Shown here: piece by piece, positions 27,201 to 39,807 of the stretch
Numbering within the stretch: the stretch's first letter is position 1
Layout of the letters: every line of letters begins with the position of its first letter
Assembly (NCBI RefSeq): GCF_037975245.1
Contig: NC_092575.1
Coordinates: 18,071,810 to 18,135,809, forward strand
DNA: 64,000 bases
Origin: Apostichopus japonicus
Lineage: Eukaryota; Echinodermata; Holothuroidea; Aspidochirotida; Stichopodidae
Reading direction: 5' to 3'
Program-made: the position numbers and the translations under genes
Notes under the pieces: generated by a model
What the model was told of the DNA's origin: nothing
Seen by the model: only the letters and a program-made list of their open reading frames with translations
Databases searched by the model: none

Positions 27201-30200
27201 TCTCGAGGTACAGAGCAACCAACCGCGCCACGACAGCAGTTGATATAAATCTATGTTCGTTTCTAATACTTAAACTTCCAGAGACCGTATAAGATCGCGG
27301 CAAAAGCAAACTGCCCCCACCTGGTCTCGAGCCCGCGATCCAAAATACGTCACGCTCTCGAGGTACAGAGCAACCAACCGCGCCACGACAGCAGTTGATA
27401 TAAATCTATGTTCGTTTCTAATACTTAAACTTCCAGAGACCGTATAAGATCGCGGCAAAAGCAAACTGCCCCCACCTGGTCTCGAGCCCGCGATCCAAAA
27501 TACGTCACGCTCTCGAGGTACAGAGCAACCAACCGCGCCACGACAGCAGTTGATATAAATCTATGTTCGTTTCTAATACTTAAACTTCCAGAGACCGTAT
27601 AAGATCGCGGCAAAAGCAAACTGCCCCCACCTGGTCTCGAGCCCGCGATCCAAAATACGTCACGCTCTCGAGGTACAGAGCAACCAACCGCGCCACGACA
27701 GCAGTTGATATAAATCTATGTTCGTTTCTAATACTTAAACTTCCAGAGACCGTATAAGATCGCGGCAAAAGCAAACTGCCCCCACCTGGTCTCGAGCCCG
27801 CGATCCAAAAATACGTCACGCTCTCGAGGTACAGAGCAACCAACCGCGCCACGACAGCAGTTGATATAAATCTATGTTCGTTTCTAATACTTAAACTTCC
27901 AGAGACCGTATAAGATCGCGGCAAAAGCAAACTGCCCCCACCTGGTCTCGAGCCCGCGATCCAAAATACGTCACGCTCTCGAGGTACAGAGCAACCAACC
28001 CGCGCCACGACAGCAGTTGATATAAATCTATGTTCGTTTCTAATACTTAAACTTCCAGAGACCGTATAAGATCGCGGCAAAAGCAAACTGCCCCCACCTG
28101 GTCTCGAGCCCGCGATCCAAAATACGTCACGCTCTCGAGGTACAGAGCAACCAACCGCGCCACGACAGCAGTTGATATAAATCTATGTTCGTTTCTAATA
28201 CTTAAACTTCCAGAGACCGTATAAGATCGCGGCAAAAGCAAACTGCCCCCACCTGGTCTCGAGCCCGCGATCCAAAATACGTCACGCTCTCGAGGTACAG
28301 AGCAACCAACCGCGCCACGACAGCAGTTGATATAAATCTATGTTCGTTTCTAATACTTAAACTTCCAGAGACCGTATAAGATCGCGGCAAAAGCAAACTG
28401 CCCCCACCTGGTCTCGAGCCCGCGATCCAAAATACGTCACGCTCTCGAGGTACAGAGCAACCAACCGCGCCACGACAGCAGTTGATATAAATCTATGTTC
28501 GTTTCTAATACTTAAACTTCCAGAGACCGTATAAGATCGCGGCAAAAGCAAACTGCCCCCACCTGGTCTCGAGCCCGCGATCCAAAATACGTCACGCTCT
28601 CGAGGTACAGAGCAACCAACCGCGCCACGACAGCAGTTGATATAAATCTATGTTCGTTTCTAATACTTAAACTTCCAGAGACCGTATAAGATCGCGGCAA
28701 AAGCAAACTGCCCCCACCTGGTCTCGAGCCCGCGATCCAAAATACGTCACGCTCTCGAGGTACAGAGCAACCAACCGCGCCACGACAGCAGTTGATATAA
28801 ATCTATGTTCGTTTCTAATACTTAAACTTCCAGAGACCGTATAAGATCGCGGCAAAAGCAAACTGCCCCCACCTGGTCTCGAGCCCGCGATCCAAAATAC
28901 GTCACGCTCTCGAGGTACAGAGCAACCAACCGCGCCACGACAGCAGTTGATATAAATCTATGTTCGTTTCTAATACTTAAACTTCCAGAGACCGTATAAG
29001 ATCGCGGCAAAAGCAAACTGCCCCCACCTGGTCTCGAGCCCGCGATCCAAAATACGTCACGCTCTCGAGGTACAGAGCAACCAACCGCGCCACGACAGCA
29101 GTTGATATAAATCTATGTTCGTTTCTAATACTTAAACTTCCAGAGACCGTATAAGATCGCGGCAAAAGCAAACTGCCCCCACCTGGTCTCGAGCCCGCGA
29201 TCCAAAATACGTCACGCTCTCGAGGTACAGAGCAACCAACCGCGCCACGACAGCAGTTGATATAAATCTATGTTCGTTTCTAATACTTAAACTTCCAGAG
29301 ACCGTATAAGATCGCGGCAAAAGCAAACTGCCCCCACCTGGTCTCGAGCCCGCGATCCAAAATACGTCACGCTCTCGAGGTACAGAGCAACCAACCGCGC
29401 CACGACAGCAGTTGATATAAATCTATGTTCGTTTCTAATACTTAAACTTCCAGAGACCGTATAAGATCGCGGCAAAAGCAAACTGCCCCCACCTGGTCTC
29501 GAGCCCGCGATCCAAAATACGTCACGCTCTCGAGGTACAGAGCAACCAACCGCGCCACGACAGCAGTTGATATAAATCTATGTTCGTTTCTAATACTTAA
29601 ACTTCCAGAGACCGTATAAGATCGCGGCAAAAGCAAACTGCCCCCACCTGGTCTCGAGCCCGCGATCCAAAATACGTCACGCTCTCGAGGTACAGAGCAA
29701 CCAACCGCGCCACGACAGCAGTTGATATAAATCTATGTTCGTTTCTAATACTTAAACTTCCAGAGACCGTATAAGATCGCGGCAAAAGCAAACTGCCCCC
29801 ACCTGGTCTCGAGCCCGCGATCCAAAATACGTCACGCTCTCGAGGTACAGAGCAACCAACCGCGCCACGACAGCAGTTGATATAAATCTATGTTCGTTTC
29901 TAATACTTAAACTTCCAGAGACCGTATAAGATCGCGGCAAAAGCAAACTGCCCCCACCTGGTCTCGAGCCCGCGATCCAAAATACGTCACGCTCTCGAGG
30001 TACAGAGCAACCAACCGCGCCACGACAGCAGTTGATATAAATCTATGTTCGTTTCTAATACTTAAACTTCCAGAGACCGTATAAGATCGCGGCAAAAGCA
30101 AACTGCCCCCACCTGGTCTCGAGCCCGCGATCCAAAATACGTCACGCTCTCGAGGTACAGAGCAACCAACCGCGCCACGACAGCAGTTGATATAAATCTA

Positions 30201-33094
30201 TGTTCGTTTCTAATACTTAAACTTCCAGAGACCGTATAAGATCGCGGCAAAAGCAAACTGCCCCCACCTGGTCTCGAGCCCGCGATCCAAAAATACGTCA
30301 CGCTCTCGAGGTACAGAGCAACCAACCGCGCCACGACAGCAGTTGATATAAATCTATGTTCGTTTCTAATACTTAAACTTCCAGAGACCGTATAAGATCG
30401 CGGCAAAAGCAAACTGCCCCCACCTGGTCTCGAGCCCGCGATCCAAAATACGTCACGCTCTCGAGGTACAGAGCAACCAACCGCGCCACGACAGCAGTTG
30501 ATATAAATCTATGTTCGTTTCTAATACTTAAACTTCCAGAGACCGTATAAGATCGCGGCAAAAGCAAACTGCCCCCACCTGGTCTCGAGCCCGCGATCCA
30601 AAATACGTCACGCTCTCGAGGTACAGAGCAACCAACCGCGCCACGACAGCAGTTGATATAAATCTATGTTCGTTTCTAATACTTAAACTTCAGAGACCGT
30701 ATAAGATCGCGGCAAAAGCAAACTGCCCCCACCTGGTCTCGAGCCCGCGATCCAAAAATACGTCACGCTCTCGAGGTACAGAGCAACCAACCGCGCCACG
30801 ACAGCAGTTGATATAAATCTATGTTCGTTTCTAATACTTAAACTTCCAGAGACCGTATAAGATCGCGGCAAAAGCAAACTGCCCCCACCTGGTCTCGAGC
30901 CCGCGATCCAAAATACGTCACGCTCTCGAGGTACAGAGCAACCAACCGCGCCACGACAGCAGTTGATATAAATCTATGTTCGTTTCTAATACTTAAACTT
31001 CCAGAGACCGTATAAGATCGCGGCAAAAGCAAACTGCCCCCACCTGGTCTCGAGCCCGCGATCCAAAATACGTCACGCTCTCGAGGTACAGAGCAACCAA
31101 CCGCGCCACGACAGCAGTTGATATAAATCTATGTTCGTTTCTAATACTTAAACTTCCAGAGACCGTATAAGATCGCGGCAAAAGCAAACTGCCCCCACCT
31201 GGTCTCGAGCCCGCGATCCAAAATACGTCACGCTCTCGAGGTACAGAGCAACCAACCGCGCCACGACAGCAGTTGATATAAATCTATGTTCGTTTCTAAT
31301 ACTTAAACTTCCAGAGACCGTATAAGATCGCGGCAAAAGCAAACTGCCCCCACCTGGTCTCGAGCCCGCGATCCAAAATACGTCACGCTCTCGAGGTACA
31401 GAGCAACCAACCGCGCCACGACAGCAGTTGATATAAATCTATGTTCGTTTCTAATACTTAAACTTCCAGAGACCGTATAAGATCGCGGCAAAAGCAAACT
31501 GCCCCCACCTGGTCTCGAGCCCGCGATCCAAAATACGTCACGCTCTCGAGGTACAGAGCAACCAACCGCGCCACGACAGCAGTTGATATAAATCTATGTT
31601 CGTTTCTAATACTTAAACTTCCAGAGACCGTATAAGATCGCGGCAAAAGCAAACTGCCCCCCACCTGGTCTCGAGCCCGCGATCCAAAATACGTCACGCT
31701 CTCGAGGTACAGAGCAACCAACCGCGCCACGACAGCAGTTGATATAAATCTATGTTCGTTTCTAATACTTAAACTTCCAGAGACCGTATAAGATCGCGGC
31801 AAAAGCAAACTGCCCCCACCTGGTCTCGAGCCCGCGATCCAAAATACGTCACGCTCTCGAGGTACAGAGCAACCAACCGCGCCACGACAGCAGTTGATAT
31901 AAATCTATGTTCGTTTCTAATACTTAAACTTCCAGAGACCGTATAAGATCGCGGCAAAAGCAAACTGCCCCCACCTGGTCTCGAGCCCGCGATCCAAAAT
32001 ACGTCACGCTCTCGAGGTACAGAGCAACCAACCGCGCCACGACAGCAGTTGATATAAATCTATGTTCGTTTCTAATACTTAAACTTCCAGAGACCGTATA
32101 AGATCGCGGCAAAAGCAAACTGCCCCCACCTGGTCTCGAGCCCGCGATCCAAAATACGTCACGCTCTCGAGGTACAGAGCAACCAACCGCGCCACGACAG
32201 CAGTTGATATAAATCTATGTTCGTTTCTAATACTTAAACTTCCAGAGACCGTATAAGATCGCGGCAAAAGCAAACTGCCCCCACCTGGTCTCGAGCCCGC
32301 GATCCAAAATACGTCACGCTCTCGAGGTACAGAGCAACCAACCGCGCCACGACAGCAGTTGATATAAATCTATGTTCGTTTCTAATACTTAAACTTCCAG
32401 AGACCGTATAAGATCGCGGCAAAAGCAAACTGCCCCCCACCTGGTCTCGAGCCCGCGATCCAAAATACGTCACGCTCTCGAGGTACAGAGCAACCAACCG
32501 CGCCACGACAGCAGTTGATATAAATCTATGTTCGTTTCTAATACTTAAACTTCCAGAGACCGTATAAGATCGCGGCAAAAGCAAACTGCCCCCACCTGGT
32601 CTCGAGCCCGCGATCCAAAATACGTCACGCTCTCGAGGTACAGAGCAACCAACCGCGCCACGACAGCAGTTGATATAAATCTATGTTCGTTTCTAATACT
32701 TAAACTTCCAGAGACCGTATAAGATCGCGGCAAAAGCAAACTGCCCCCACCTGGTCTCGAGCCCGCGATCCAAAATACGTCACGCTCTCGAGGTACAGAG
32801 CAACCAACCGCGCCACGACAGCAGTTGATATAAATCTATGTTCGTTTCTAATACTTAAACTTCCAGAGACCGTATAAGATCGCGGCAAAAGCAAACTGCC
32901 CCCACCTGGTCTCGAGCCCGCGATCCAAAATACGTCACGCTCTCGAGGTACAGAGCAACCAACCGCGCCACGACAGCAGTTGATATAAATCTATGTTCGT
33001 TTCTAATACTTAAACTTCCAGAGACCGTATAAGATCGCGGCAAAAGCAAACTGCCCCCACCTGGTCTCGAGCCCGCGATCCAAAATACGTCACG

Positions 33095-33194
33095 NNNNNN
33101 NNNNNNNNNNNNNNNNNNNNNNNNNNNNNNNNNNNNNNNNNNNNNNNNNNNNNNNNNNNNNNNNNNNNNNNNNNNNNNNNNNNNNNNNNNNNNN
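33095..33194. other. Assembly gap, 100 N
   Basis: Exactly 100 N, a common placeholder for a scaffold join of unknown length. The left flank ends at monomer position 60 and the right flank starts at monomer position 47, so the two ends share a 14-base stretch (caaaatacgtcacg). The gap coincides with the change from identical 155-bp copies to the most divergent monomers in the window. Any reading frame crossing it is meaningless. Confidence 0.99.
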
Positions 33195-35345
33195 CAAAAT
33201 ACGTCACGCTCTCGAGGTACAGAGCAACCAACCGAGCCACGACAGCAGTTGATAAAAATCTATGTTCGTTTCTAATACTTAAAGTTCCAGAGACCGTATG
33301 AGATCGCGGCAAAAGCAAACTGCGCTGGCCCGTTCTCGAGCCGGCGATCCAAAATACGTCTCGCTCTCGAGGCACAGAGCACAACCAACCGCGCCACGAC
33401 AGCAGTTGATATAAATCTATGTTCGTTTCTAATACTTAAAGTTCCAAAGACCGTGTAAGATCGCCGCAAAAGCAAACTGCGCTGGCCTGGTCTCGATCTC
33501 GCGATCCAAAATACGTCTCGCTCTCGAGGCACAGAGCACAACCAACCGCGCCACGACAGCAGTTGATATAAATCTATGTTCGTTTCTAATACATAAAGTT
33601 CCAGAGACCGTATAAGATCGCGGCAAAAGCAAACTGCGCTGGCCTGGTCTCGAGCCCGCGATCCAAAATACGTCTCGCTCTCGAGGTGCAGAGCACAACC
33701 AACCGCGCCACGACAGCAGTTGATGTAAATCTATGTTCGTTTCTAATACTTAAAGTTCCAGAGACCGTATGAGATCGCGGCAAAAGCAAACTGCGCTGGC
33801 TCGGTCTCGAGCCCGCGATCCAAAATACGTCACGCTCTCGAAGTACAGAGCACAACCAACCGCGCCACGACAGCAGTTGATGTAAATCTATGTTCGTTTC
33901 TAATACTTAAAGTTCCAGAGACCGTATGAGATCGCGGCAAAAGCAAACTGCGCTGGCCCGTTCTTGAGCCCGCGATCCAAAATACGTCTCGCTCTCGAGG
34001 TACAGAGCACAACCAACCGCGCCACGACATCAGTTGATGTAAATCTATGTTCGTTTCTAATACTTAAAGTTCCAGAGACCGTATGAGATCGCGGCAAAAG
34101 CAAACTGCCCCCACCTGGTCTCGAGCCCGCGATCCAAAATACGTCACGCTCTCGAGTTACAGAGCAACCAACCGCGCCACGACAGCAGTTGATGTAAATC
34201 TATGTTCGTTTCTAATACTGAAAGTTCCAGAGACCGTATGAGATCGCGGCAAAAGCAAACTGCGCTGGCCCGTTCTCGAGCCGGCGATCCAAAATACGTC
34301 TCGCTCTCGAGGCACAGAGCACAACCAACCGCGCCACGACAGCAGTTGATATAAATCTATGTTCGTTTCTAATACATAAAGTTCCCGATACCGTATAAGA
34401 TCGCGGCAAAAGCAAACTGCGCTGGCCCGGTCTCGATCCCGCGATCCAAAATACGTCTCGCTCTCGAGGTACAGAGCACAACCAACCGCGCCACGACAGC
34501 AGTTGATGTAGATCTATGTTCGTTTCTAATACTTAAAGTTCCAGAGACCGTATGAGATCGCGGCAAAAGCAAACTGCGCTGGCCCGGTCTCGAGCCCGCG
34601 ATCCAAAATACGTCTCGCTCTCGAGGTACAGAGCACAACCAACCGCGCCACGACAGCAGTTGATATAAATCTATGTTCGTATCTAATACTTAAAGTTCCA
34701 AAGACCGTGTAATATCGCCGCAAAAGCAAACTGCGCTGGCCTGGTCTCGATCCCGCGATCCAAAATACGCCACGCTCTCGAGGTACAGAGCACAACCAAC
34801 CGCGCCACGACAGCAGTTGATATAAATCTATGTTCGTTTCTAATACTTAAAGTTCCCAGAGATCGTATGAGATCGCGGCAAAAGCAAACTGCCCCCACCT
34901 GGTCTCGAGCCCGCGATCCAAAATACGTCTCGCTCTCGAGGTGCAGAGCACAACCAACCGCGCCACGACAGCAGTTGATGTAAACCTATGTTCGTTTCTA
35001 ATACTTAAAGTTCCCAGAGACCGTATGAGATCGCGGCAAAAGCAAACTGCCCCCACCTGGTCTCGAGCCCGCGATCCAAAATACGTCTCGCTCTCGAGGT
35101 ACAGAGCACAACCAACCGCGCCACGACAGCAGTTGATGTAAATCTATGTTCGTTTCTAATACTTAAAGTTCCAGAGACCGTATGAGATCGCGGCAAAAGC
35201 AAACTGCGCTGGCCTGGTCTCGAGCCCGCGATCCAAAATACGTCTCGCTCTCGAGGTACAGAGCACAGCCAACCGCGCCACGACATCAGTTGATGTAAAT
35301 CTATGTTCGTTTCTAATACTTAAAGTTCCCAGAGACCGTATGAGA
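33195..35345 (-). repeat. 157-bp subfamily next to the gap
   Basis: Monomers here are mostly 157 bp: shared variant positions recur at 157-base steps. They carry the two-base insertion giving gagcacaacc, gcgctggcc in most copies, cgtctcgc, and often gatgtaaat. They are the most divergent from the canonical unit in the window. Two-base indels relative to 155 place successive copies in changing frames. Confidence 0.85.
34429..34439 (-). promoter_or_regulatory. Fully matching B box in an older monomer
   Basis: Here the minus strand reads GGATCGAGACC, which satisfies the short consensus GWTCRANNC. Its A-box-like partner lies at 34482-34493 on the minus strand, 42 bases away. Other middle-block monomers with the same ctcgatcc variant are near 34745, 37566, 39290, 39447, 40694 and 40850. 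The canonical left and right blocks instead carry ctcgagcc, one base off. The improved match appears only in the older block, so it may be the ancestral state. Confidence 0.5.
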
Positions 35346-35800
35346 TCGCCGCAAAAGCAAACTGCCCCCACCTGGTCTCGAGCCCGCGATCCAAAATACG
35401 TCACGCTCTCGAGGTACAGAGCAACCAACCGCGCCACGACAGCAGTTGATATAAATCTATGTTCGTTTCTAATACTTAAAGTTCCCAGAGACCGTATGAG
35501 ATCGCGGCAAAAGCAAACTGCCCTAACCTGGTCTCGAGCCCGCGATCCAAAATACGTCACGCTCTCGAGGTAAAGAGCACAACCAACCGCGCCACGACAG
35601 CAGTTGATATAAATCTATGTTCGTTTATGATAATTAAAGCTCCAGAGACCGTATGAGATCGCGGCAAAAGCAAACTGCCCTGGCCTGGTCTCGAGCCCGC
35701 GATCCAAAATACGTCACGCTCTCGAGGTAAAGAGCACAACCAACCGCGCCACGACAGCAGTTGATATAAATCTATGTTCGTTTCTAATACTTAAAGTTCC
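34683..35800 (-). repeat. Segmental duplication within the satellite, copy A
   Basis: Private variants seen here recur in copy B. aatacgcc (34770) and agagatcgtatgag (34863) recur exactly 2819 bases downstream (37589 and 37682), as does the cgtctcgctctcgaggtgc near 34928. The gtaaagagc pair at 35571 and 35728 recurs 2661 bases downstream. The change of offset by 158 bases means one copy gained or lost a monomer between these markers. Confidence 0.75.
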
Positions 35801-38404
35801 CAGAGACCGTATGAGATCGCGGCAAAAGCAAACTGCCCCCACCTGGTCTCGAGCCCGCGATCCAAAATACGTCTCGCTCTCGAGGTACAGAGCAACCAAC
35901 CGCGCCACGACAGCAGTTGATATAAATCTATGTTCGTTTCTAATACTTAAAGTTCCCAGAGACCGTATGAGATCGCGGCAAAAGCAAACTGCCCCCACCT
36001 GGTCTCGAGCCCGCGATCCAAAATACGTCACGCTCTCGAGGTACAGAGCAAGCAACCGCGCCACGACAGCAGTTGATATAAATCTATGTTCGTTTATGAT
36101 ATTTAAAGCTCCAGAGACCGTATAAGATCGCGGCAAAAGCAAACTGCCCCCACCTGGTCTCGAGCCAGCGATCCAAAATACGTCACGCTCTCGAGGTACA
36201 GAGCAACCAACCGAGCCACGACAGCAGTTGATATAAATCTATGTTCGTTTTTAATACTTAAAGTTCCCAGAGACCGTATGAGATCGCGGCAAAAGCAAAC
36301 TGCGCTGGCCTGGTCTCGAGCCCGCGATCCAAAATACGTCTCGCTCTCGAGGTACAGAGCAACCAACCGCGCCACGACAGCAGTTGATATAAATCTATGT
36401 TCGTTTCTAATACTTAAAGTTCCCAGAGACCGTATGAGATCGCGGCAAAAGCAAACTGCCCCCACCTGGTCTCGAGCCCGCGATCCAAAATACGTCACGC
36501 TCTCGAGGTACAGAGCAACCAACCGAGCCACGACAGCAGTTGATATAAATCTAAGTTCGTTTCTAATACTTAAAGTTCCCAGAGACCGTATGAGATCGCG
36601 GCAAAAGCAAACTGCCCCCACCTGGTCTCGAGCCCGCGATCCAAAATACGTCACGCTCTCGAGGTACAGAGCAACCAACCGCGCCACGACAGCAGTTGAT
36701 ATAAATCTATGTTCGTTTCTAATACTTAAAGTTCCCAGAGACCGTATAAGATCGCGGCAAAAGCAAACTGCCCCCACCTGGTCTCGAGCCCGCGATCCAA
36801 AATACGTCACGCTCTCGAGGTACAGAGCAACCAACCGCGCCACGACAGCAGTTGATATAAATCTATGTTCGTTTCTAATACTTAAAGTTCCAGAGACCGT
36901 ATGAGATCGCGGCAAAAGCAAACTGCGCTGGCCCGGTCTTGATCCCGCGATCCAAAATACGTCACGCTCTCGAGGTACAGAGAACACCCAACCGCGCCAC
37001 GACAGCAGTTGATATAAATCTATGTTCGTTTCTAATACTTAAAGTTCCAGAGACCGTATGAGATCCCGGCAAAAGCAAACTGCGCTGGCCCGGTCTTGAT
37101 CCCGCGATCCAAAATACGTCACGCTCTCGAGGTACAGAGAACACCCAACCGCGCCACGACAGCAGTTGATATAAATCTATGTTCGTTTCTAATACTTAAA
37201 GTTCCAAAGACCGTGTGAGATCGCCGCAAAAGCAAACTGCCCCCACCTGGTCTCGAGCCCGCGATCCAAAATACGTCACGCTCTCGAGGTACAGAGCAAC
37301 CAACCGCGCCACGACAGCAGTTGATATAAATCTATGTTCGTTTCTAATACTTAAAGTTCCCAGAGACCGTATGAGATCGCGGCAAAAGCAAACTGCGCTG
37401 GCCCGGTCTCGAGCCCGCGATCCAAAATACGTCACGCTCTCGAGGTACAGAGAACACCCAACCGCGCCACGACAGCAGTTGATGTAAATCTATGTTCGTT
37501 TCTAATACTTAAACTTCCAAAGACCGTGTAAGATCGCCGCAAAAGCAAACTGCGCTGGCCTGGTCTCGATCCCGCGATCCAAAATACGCCACGCTCTCGA
37601 GGTACAGAGCACAACCAACCGCGCCACGACAGCAGTTGATATAAATCTATGTTCGTTTCTAATACTTAAAGTTCCCAGAGATCGTATGAGATCGCGGCAA
37701 AAGCAAACTGCCCCCACCTGGTCTCGAGCCCGCGATCCAAAATACGTCTCGCTCTCGAGGTGCAGAGCACAACCAAAGGCGCCACGACAGCAGTTGATGT
37801 AAATCTATGTTCGTTTCTAATACTTAAAGTTCCAGAGACCGTATAAGATCGCGGCAAAAGCAAACTGCCCCCACCTGGTCTCGAGCCCGCGATCCAAAAT
37901 ACGTCTCGCTCTCGAGGTACAGAGCACAACCAACCACGCCACGACAGCAGTTGATGTAAATCTATGTTCGTTTCTAATACTTAAAGTTCCAGAGACCGTA
38001 TGAGATCGCGGCAAAAGCGAACTGCCCCCACCTGGTCTCGAGCAAGCGATCCAAAATACGTCTCGCTCTCGAGGTACAGAGCACAACCAACCGCGCCACG
38101 ACAGCAGTTGATGTAAATCTATGTTCGTTTCTAATACTTAAAGTTCCAGAGACCGTATGAGATCGCGGCAAAAGCAAACTGCGCTGGCCTGGTCTCGAGC
38201 TTGCGATCCAAAATACGTCACGCTCTCGAGGTAAAGAGCACAACCAACCGCGCCACGACAGCAGTTGATATAAATCTATGTTCGTTTATGATAATTAAAG
38301 CTCCAGAGACCGTATAAGATCGCGGCAAAAGCAAACTGCCCTGGCCTGGTCTCGAGCCCGCGATCCAAAATACGTCACGCTCTCGAGGTAAAGAGCACAA
38401 CCAA
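35346..38404 (-). repeat. Mixed 156/157-bp monomers
   Basis: 156-bp units with gttcccag alternate with 157-bp units carrying gagcacaacc, gagaacaccc (36981, 37138, 37450) or gtaaagagcacaacc (35571, 35728, 38232, 38389). A distinctive gtttatga(t)aattaaagctcc variant occurs near 35625 and 38286, with a close relative near 36092. The mosaic suggests repeated exchange between two subfamilies. Confidence 0.8.
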
Positions 38405-38461
38405 CCGCGCCACGACAGCAGTTGATATAAATCTATGTTCGTTTCTAATACTTAAAGTTCC
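37502..38461 (-). repeat. Segmental duplication within the satellite, copy B
   Basis: Partner of 34683-35800. It shares the rare markers at 37589, 37682, 38232 and 38389, but has three monomers where copy A has four between the second and third markers. It also has its own changes, such as gagcaagcg (38041) and gagcttgcg (38198), so the duplication is not very recent. Confidence 0.75.
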
Positions 38462-39807
38462 CAGAGACCGTATGAGATCGCGGCAAAAGCAAACTGCCCC
38501 CACCTGGTCTCGAGCCCGCGATCCAAAATACGTCACGCTCTCGAGGTACAGAGCAACCAACCGCGCCACGACAGCAGTTGATATAAATCTATGTTCGTTT
38601 CTAATACTTAAAGTTCCCAGAGACCGTATGAGATCGCGGCAAAAGCAAACTGCCCCCACCTGGTCTCGAGCCCGCGATCCAAAATACGTCACGCTCTCGA
38701 GGTACAGAGCAACCAACCGCGCCACGACAGCAGTTGATATAAATCTATGTTCGTTTCTAATACTTAAAGTTCCCAGAGAACGTATGAGATCGCGGCAAAA
38801 GCAAACTGCCCCCACCTGGTCTCGAGCCCGCGATCCAAAATACGTCACGCTCTCGAGGTACAGAGCAAGCAACCGCGCCACGACAGCAGTTGATATAAAT
38901 CTATGTTCGTTTCTAATACTTAAAGTTCCCAGAGACCGTATGAGATCGCGGCAAAAGCAAACTGCCCCCACCTGGTCTCGAGCCCGCGATCCAAAATACG
39001 TCACGCTCTCGAGGTACAGAGCAACCAACCGAGCCACGACAGCAGTTGATATAAATCTATGTTCGTTTGTAATACTTAAAGTTCCCAGAGACCGTATGAG
39101 ATCGCGGCAAAAGCAAACTGCCCCCACCTGGTCTCGAGCCCGCGATCCAAAATACGTCACGCTCTCGAGGTACAGAGCAACCAACCGCGCCACGACAGCA
39201 GTTGATATAAATCTATGTTCGTTTCTAATACTTAAAGTTCCCAGAGACCGTATGAGATCGCGGCAAAAGCAAACTGCCCCCACCTGGTCTCGATCCCGCG
39301 ATCCAAAATACGTCACGCTCTCGAGGTACAGAGCAACCAACCGAGCCACGACAGCAGTTGATATAAATCTATGTTCGTTTCTAATACTTAAAGTTCCCAG
39401 AGACCGTATAAGATCGCGGCAAAAGCAAACTGCCCCCACCTGGTCTCGATCCCGCGATCCAAAATACGTCACGCTCTCGAGGTACAGAGCAACCAACCGC
39501 GCCACGACAGCAGTTGATGTAAATCTATGTTCGTTTCTAATACTTAAAGTTCCCAGAGACCGTATGAGATCGCCGCAAAAGCAAACTGCCCCCACCTGGT
39601 CTCGAGCCGCGATCCAAAATACGTCACGCTCTCGAGGTACAGAGCAACCAACCGCGCCACGACAGCAGTTGATATAAATCTATGTTCGTTTCTAATACTT
39701 AAAGTTCCCAGAGACCGTATGAGATCGCGGCAAAAGCAAACTGCCCCCACCTGGTCTCGAGCCCGCGATCCAAAATACGTCACGCTCTCGAGGTACAGAG
39801 CAACCAA
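38405..39807 (-). repeat. 9-monomer higher-order unit, copy 1 (1403 bp)
   Basis: Nine monomers (eight of 156 bp, one of 155 bp) with private markers: cagagaacg at 38778, tttgtaatac with the G at 39069, ctcgatccc in two consecutive units (39290, 39447), gatgtaaat near 39514, and a lost C in gagccgcg at 39605-39610. All recur 1403 bases downstream. The left edge is set by the gtaaagagcac variant near 38389, which has no counterpart 1403 bases on. The right edge is approximate. Confidence 0.85.

Larger units (their letters stand above)
1..33094 (-). repeat. Homogeneous 155-bp satellite array, left block (about 213 copies)
   Basis: The same 155-bp unit repeats head to tail from the first base to the gap. 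The window opens at the base I use as monomer position 1 (tcgcggcaaaagc). The unit is 47 A, 47 C, 30 G and 31 T (about 50% G+C), has 13 CpG, and has two CTCGAG palindromes at positions 32-37 and 63-68. Reading through the block I found no substitutions. About 21 copies differ by single-base indels: 5 A instead of 4 at monomer 48-51 (12 copies, the first at 2528), 6 C instead of 5 (15214, 26693, 31657, 32433), an extra C in the CC of the A-box complement (25361, 27999), an inserted T at 7138, an inserted C at 19089 and a lost C at 30691. Strand is given as minus because the tRNA-like boxes read that way. No gene is present anywhere in this stretch. Confidence 0.98.

Noticed and set aside
1-33094. 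CRISPR array
   Set aside because: The whole 155-bp unit is repeated with no variable spacers, and the unit is far longer than CRISPR repeats.
33010-33384. 124-codon frame across the gap
   Set aside because: It is translated through 100 N of unknown sequence and length.
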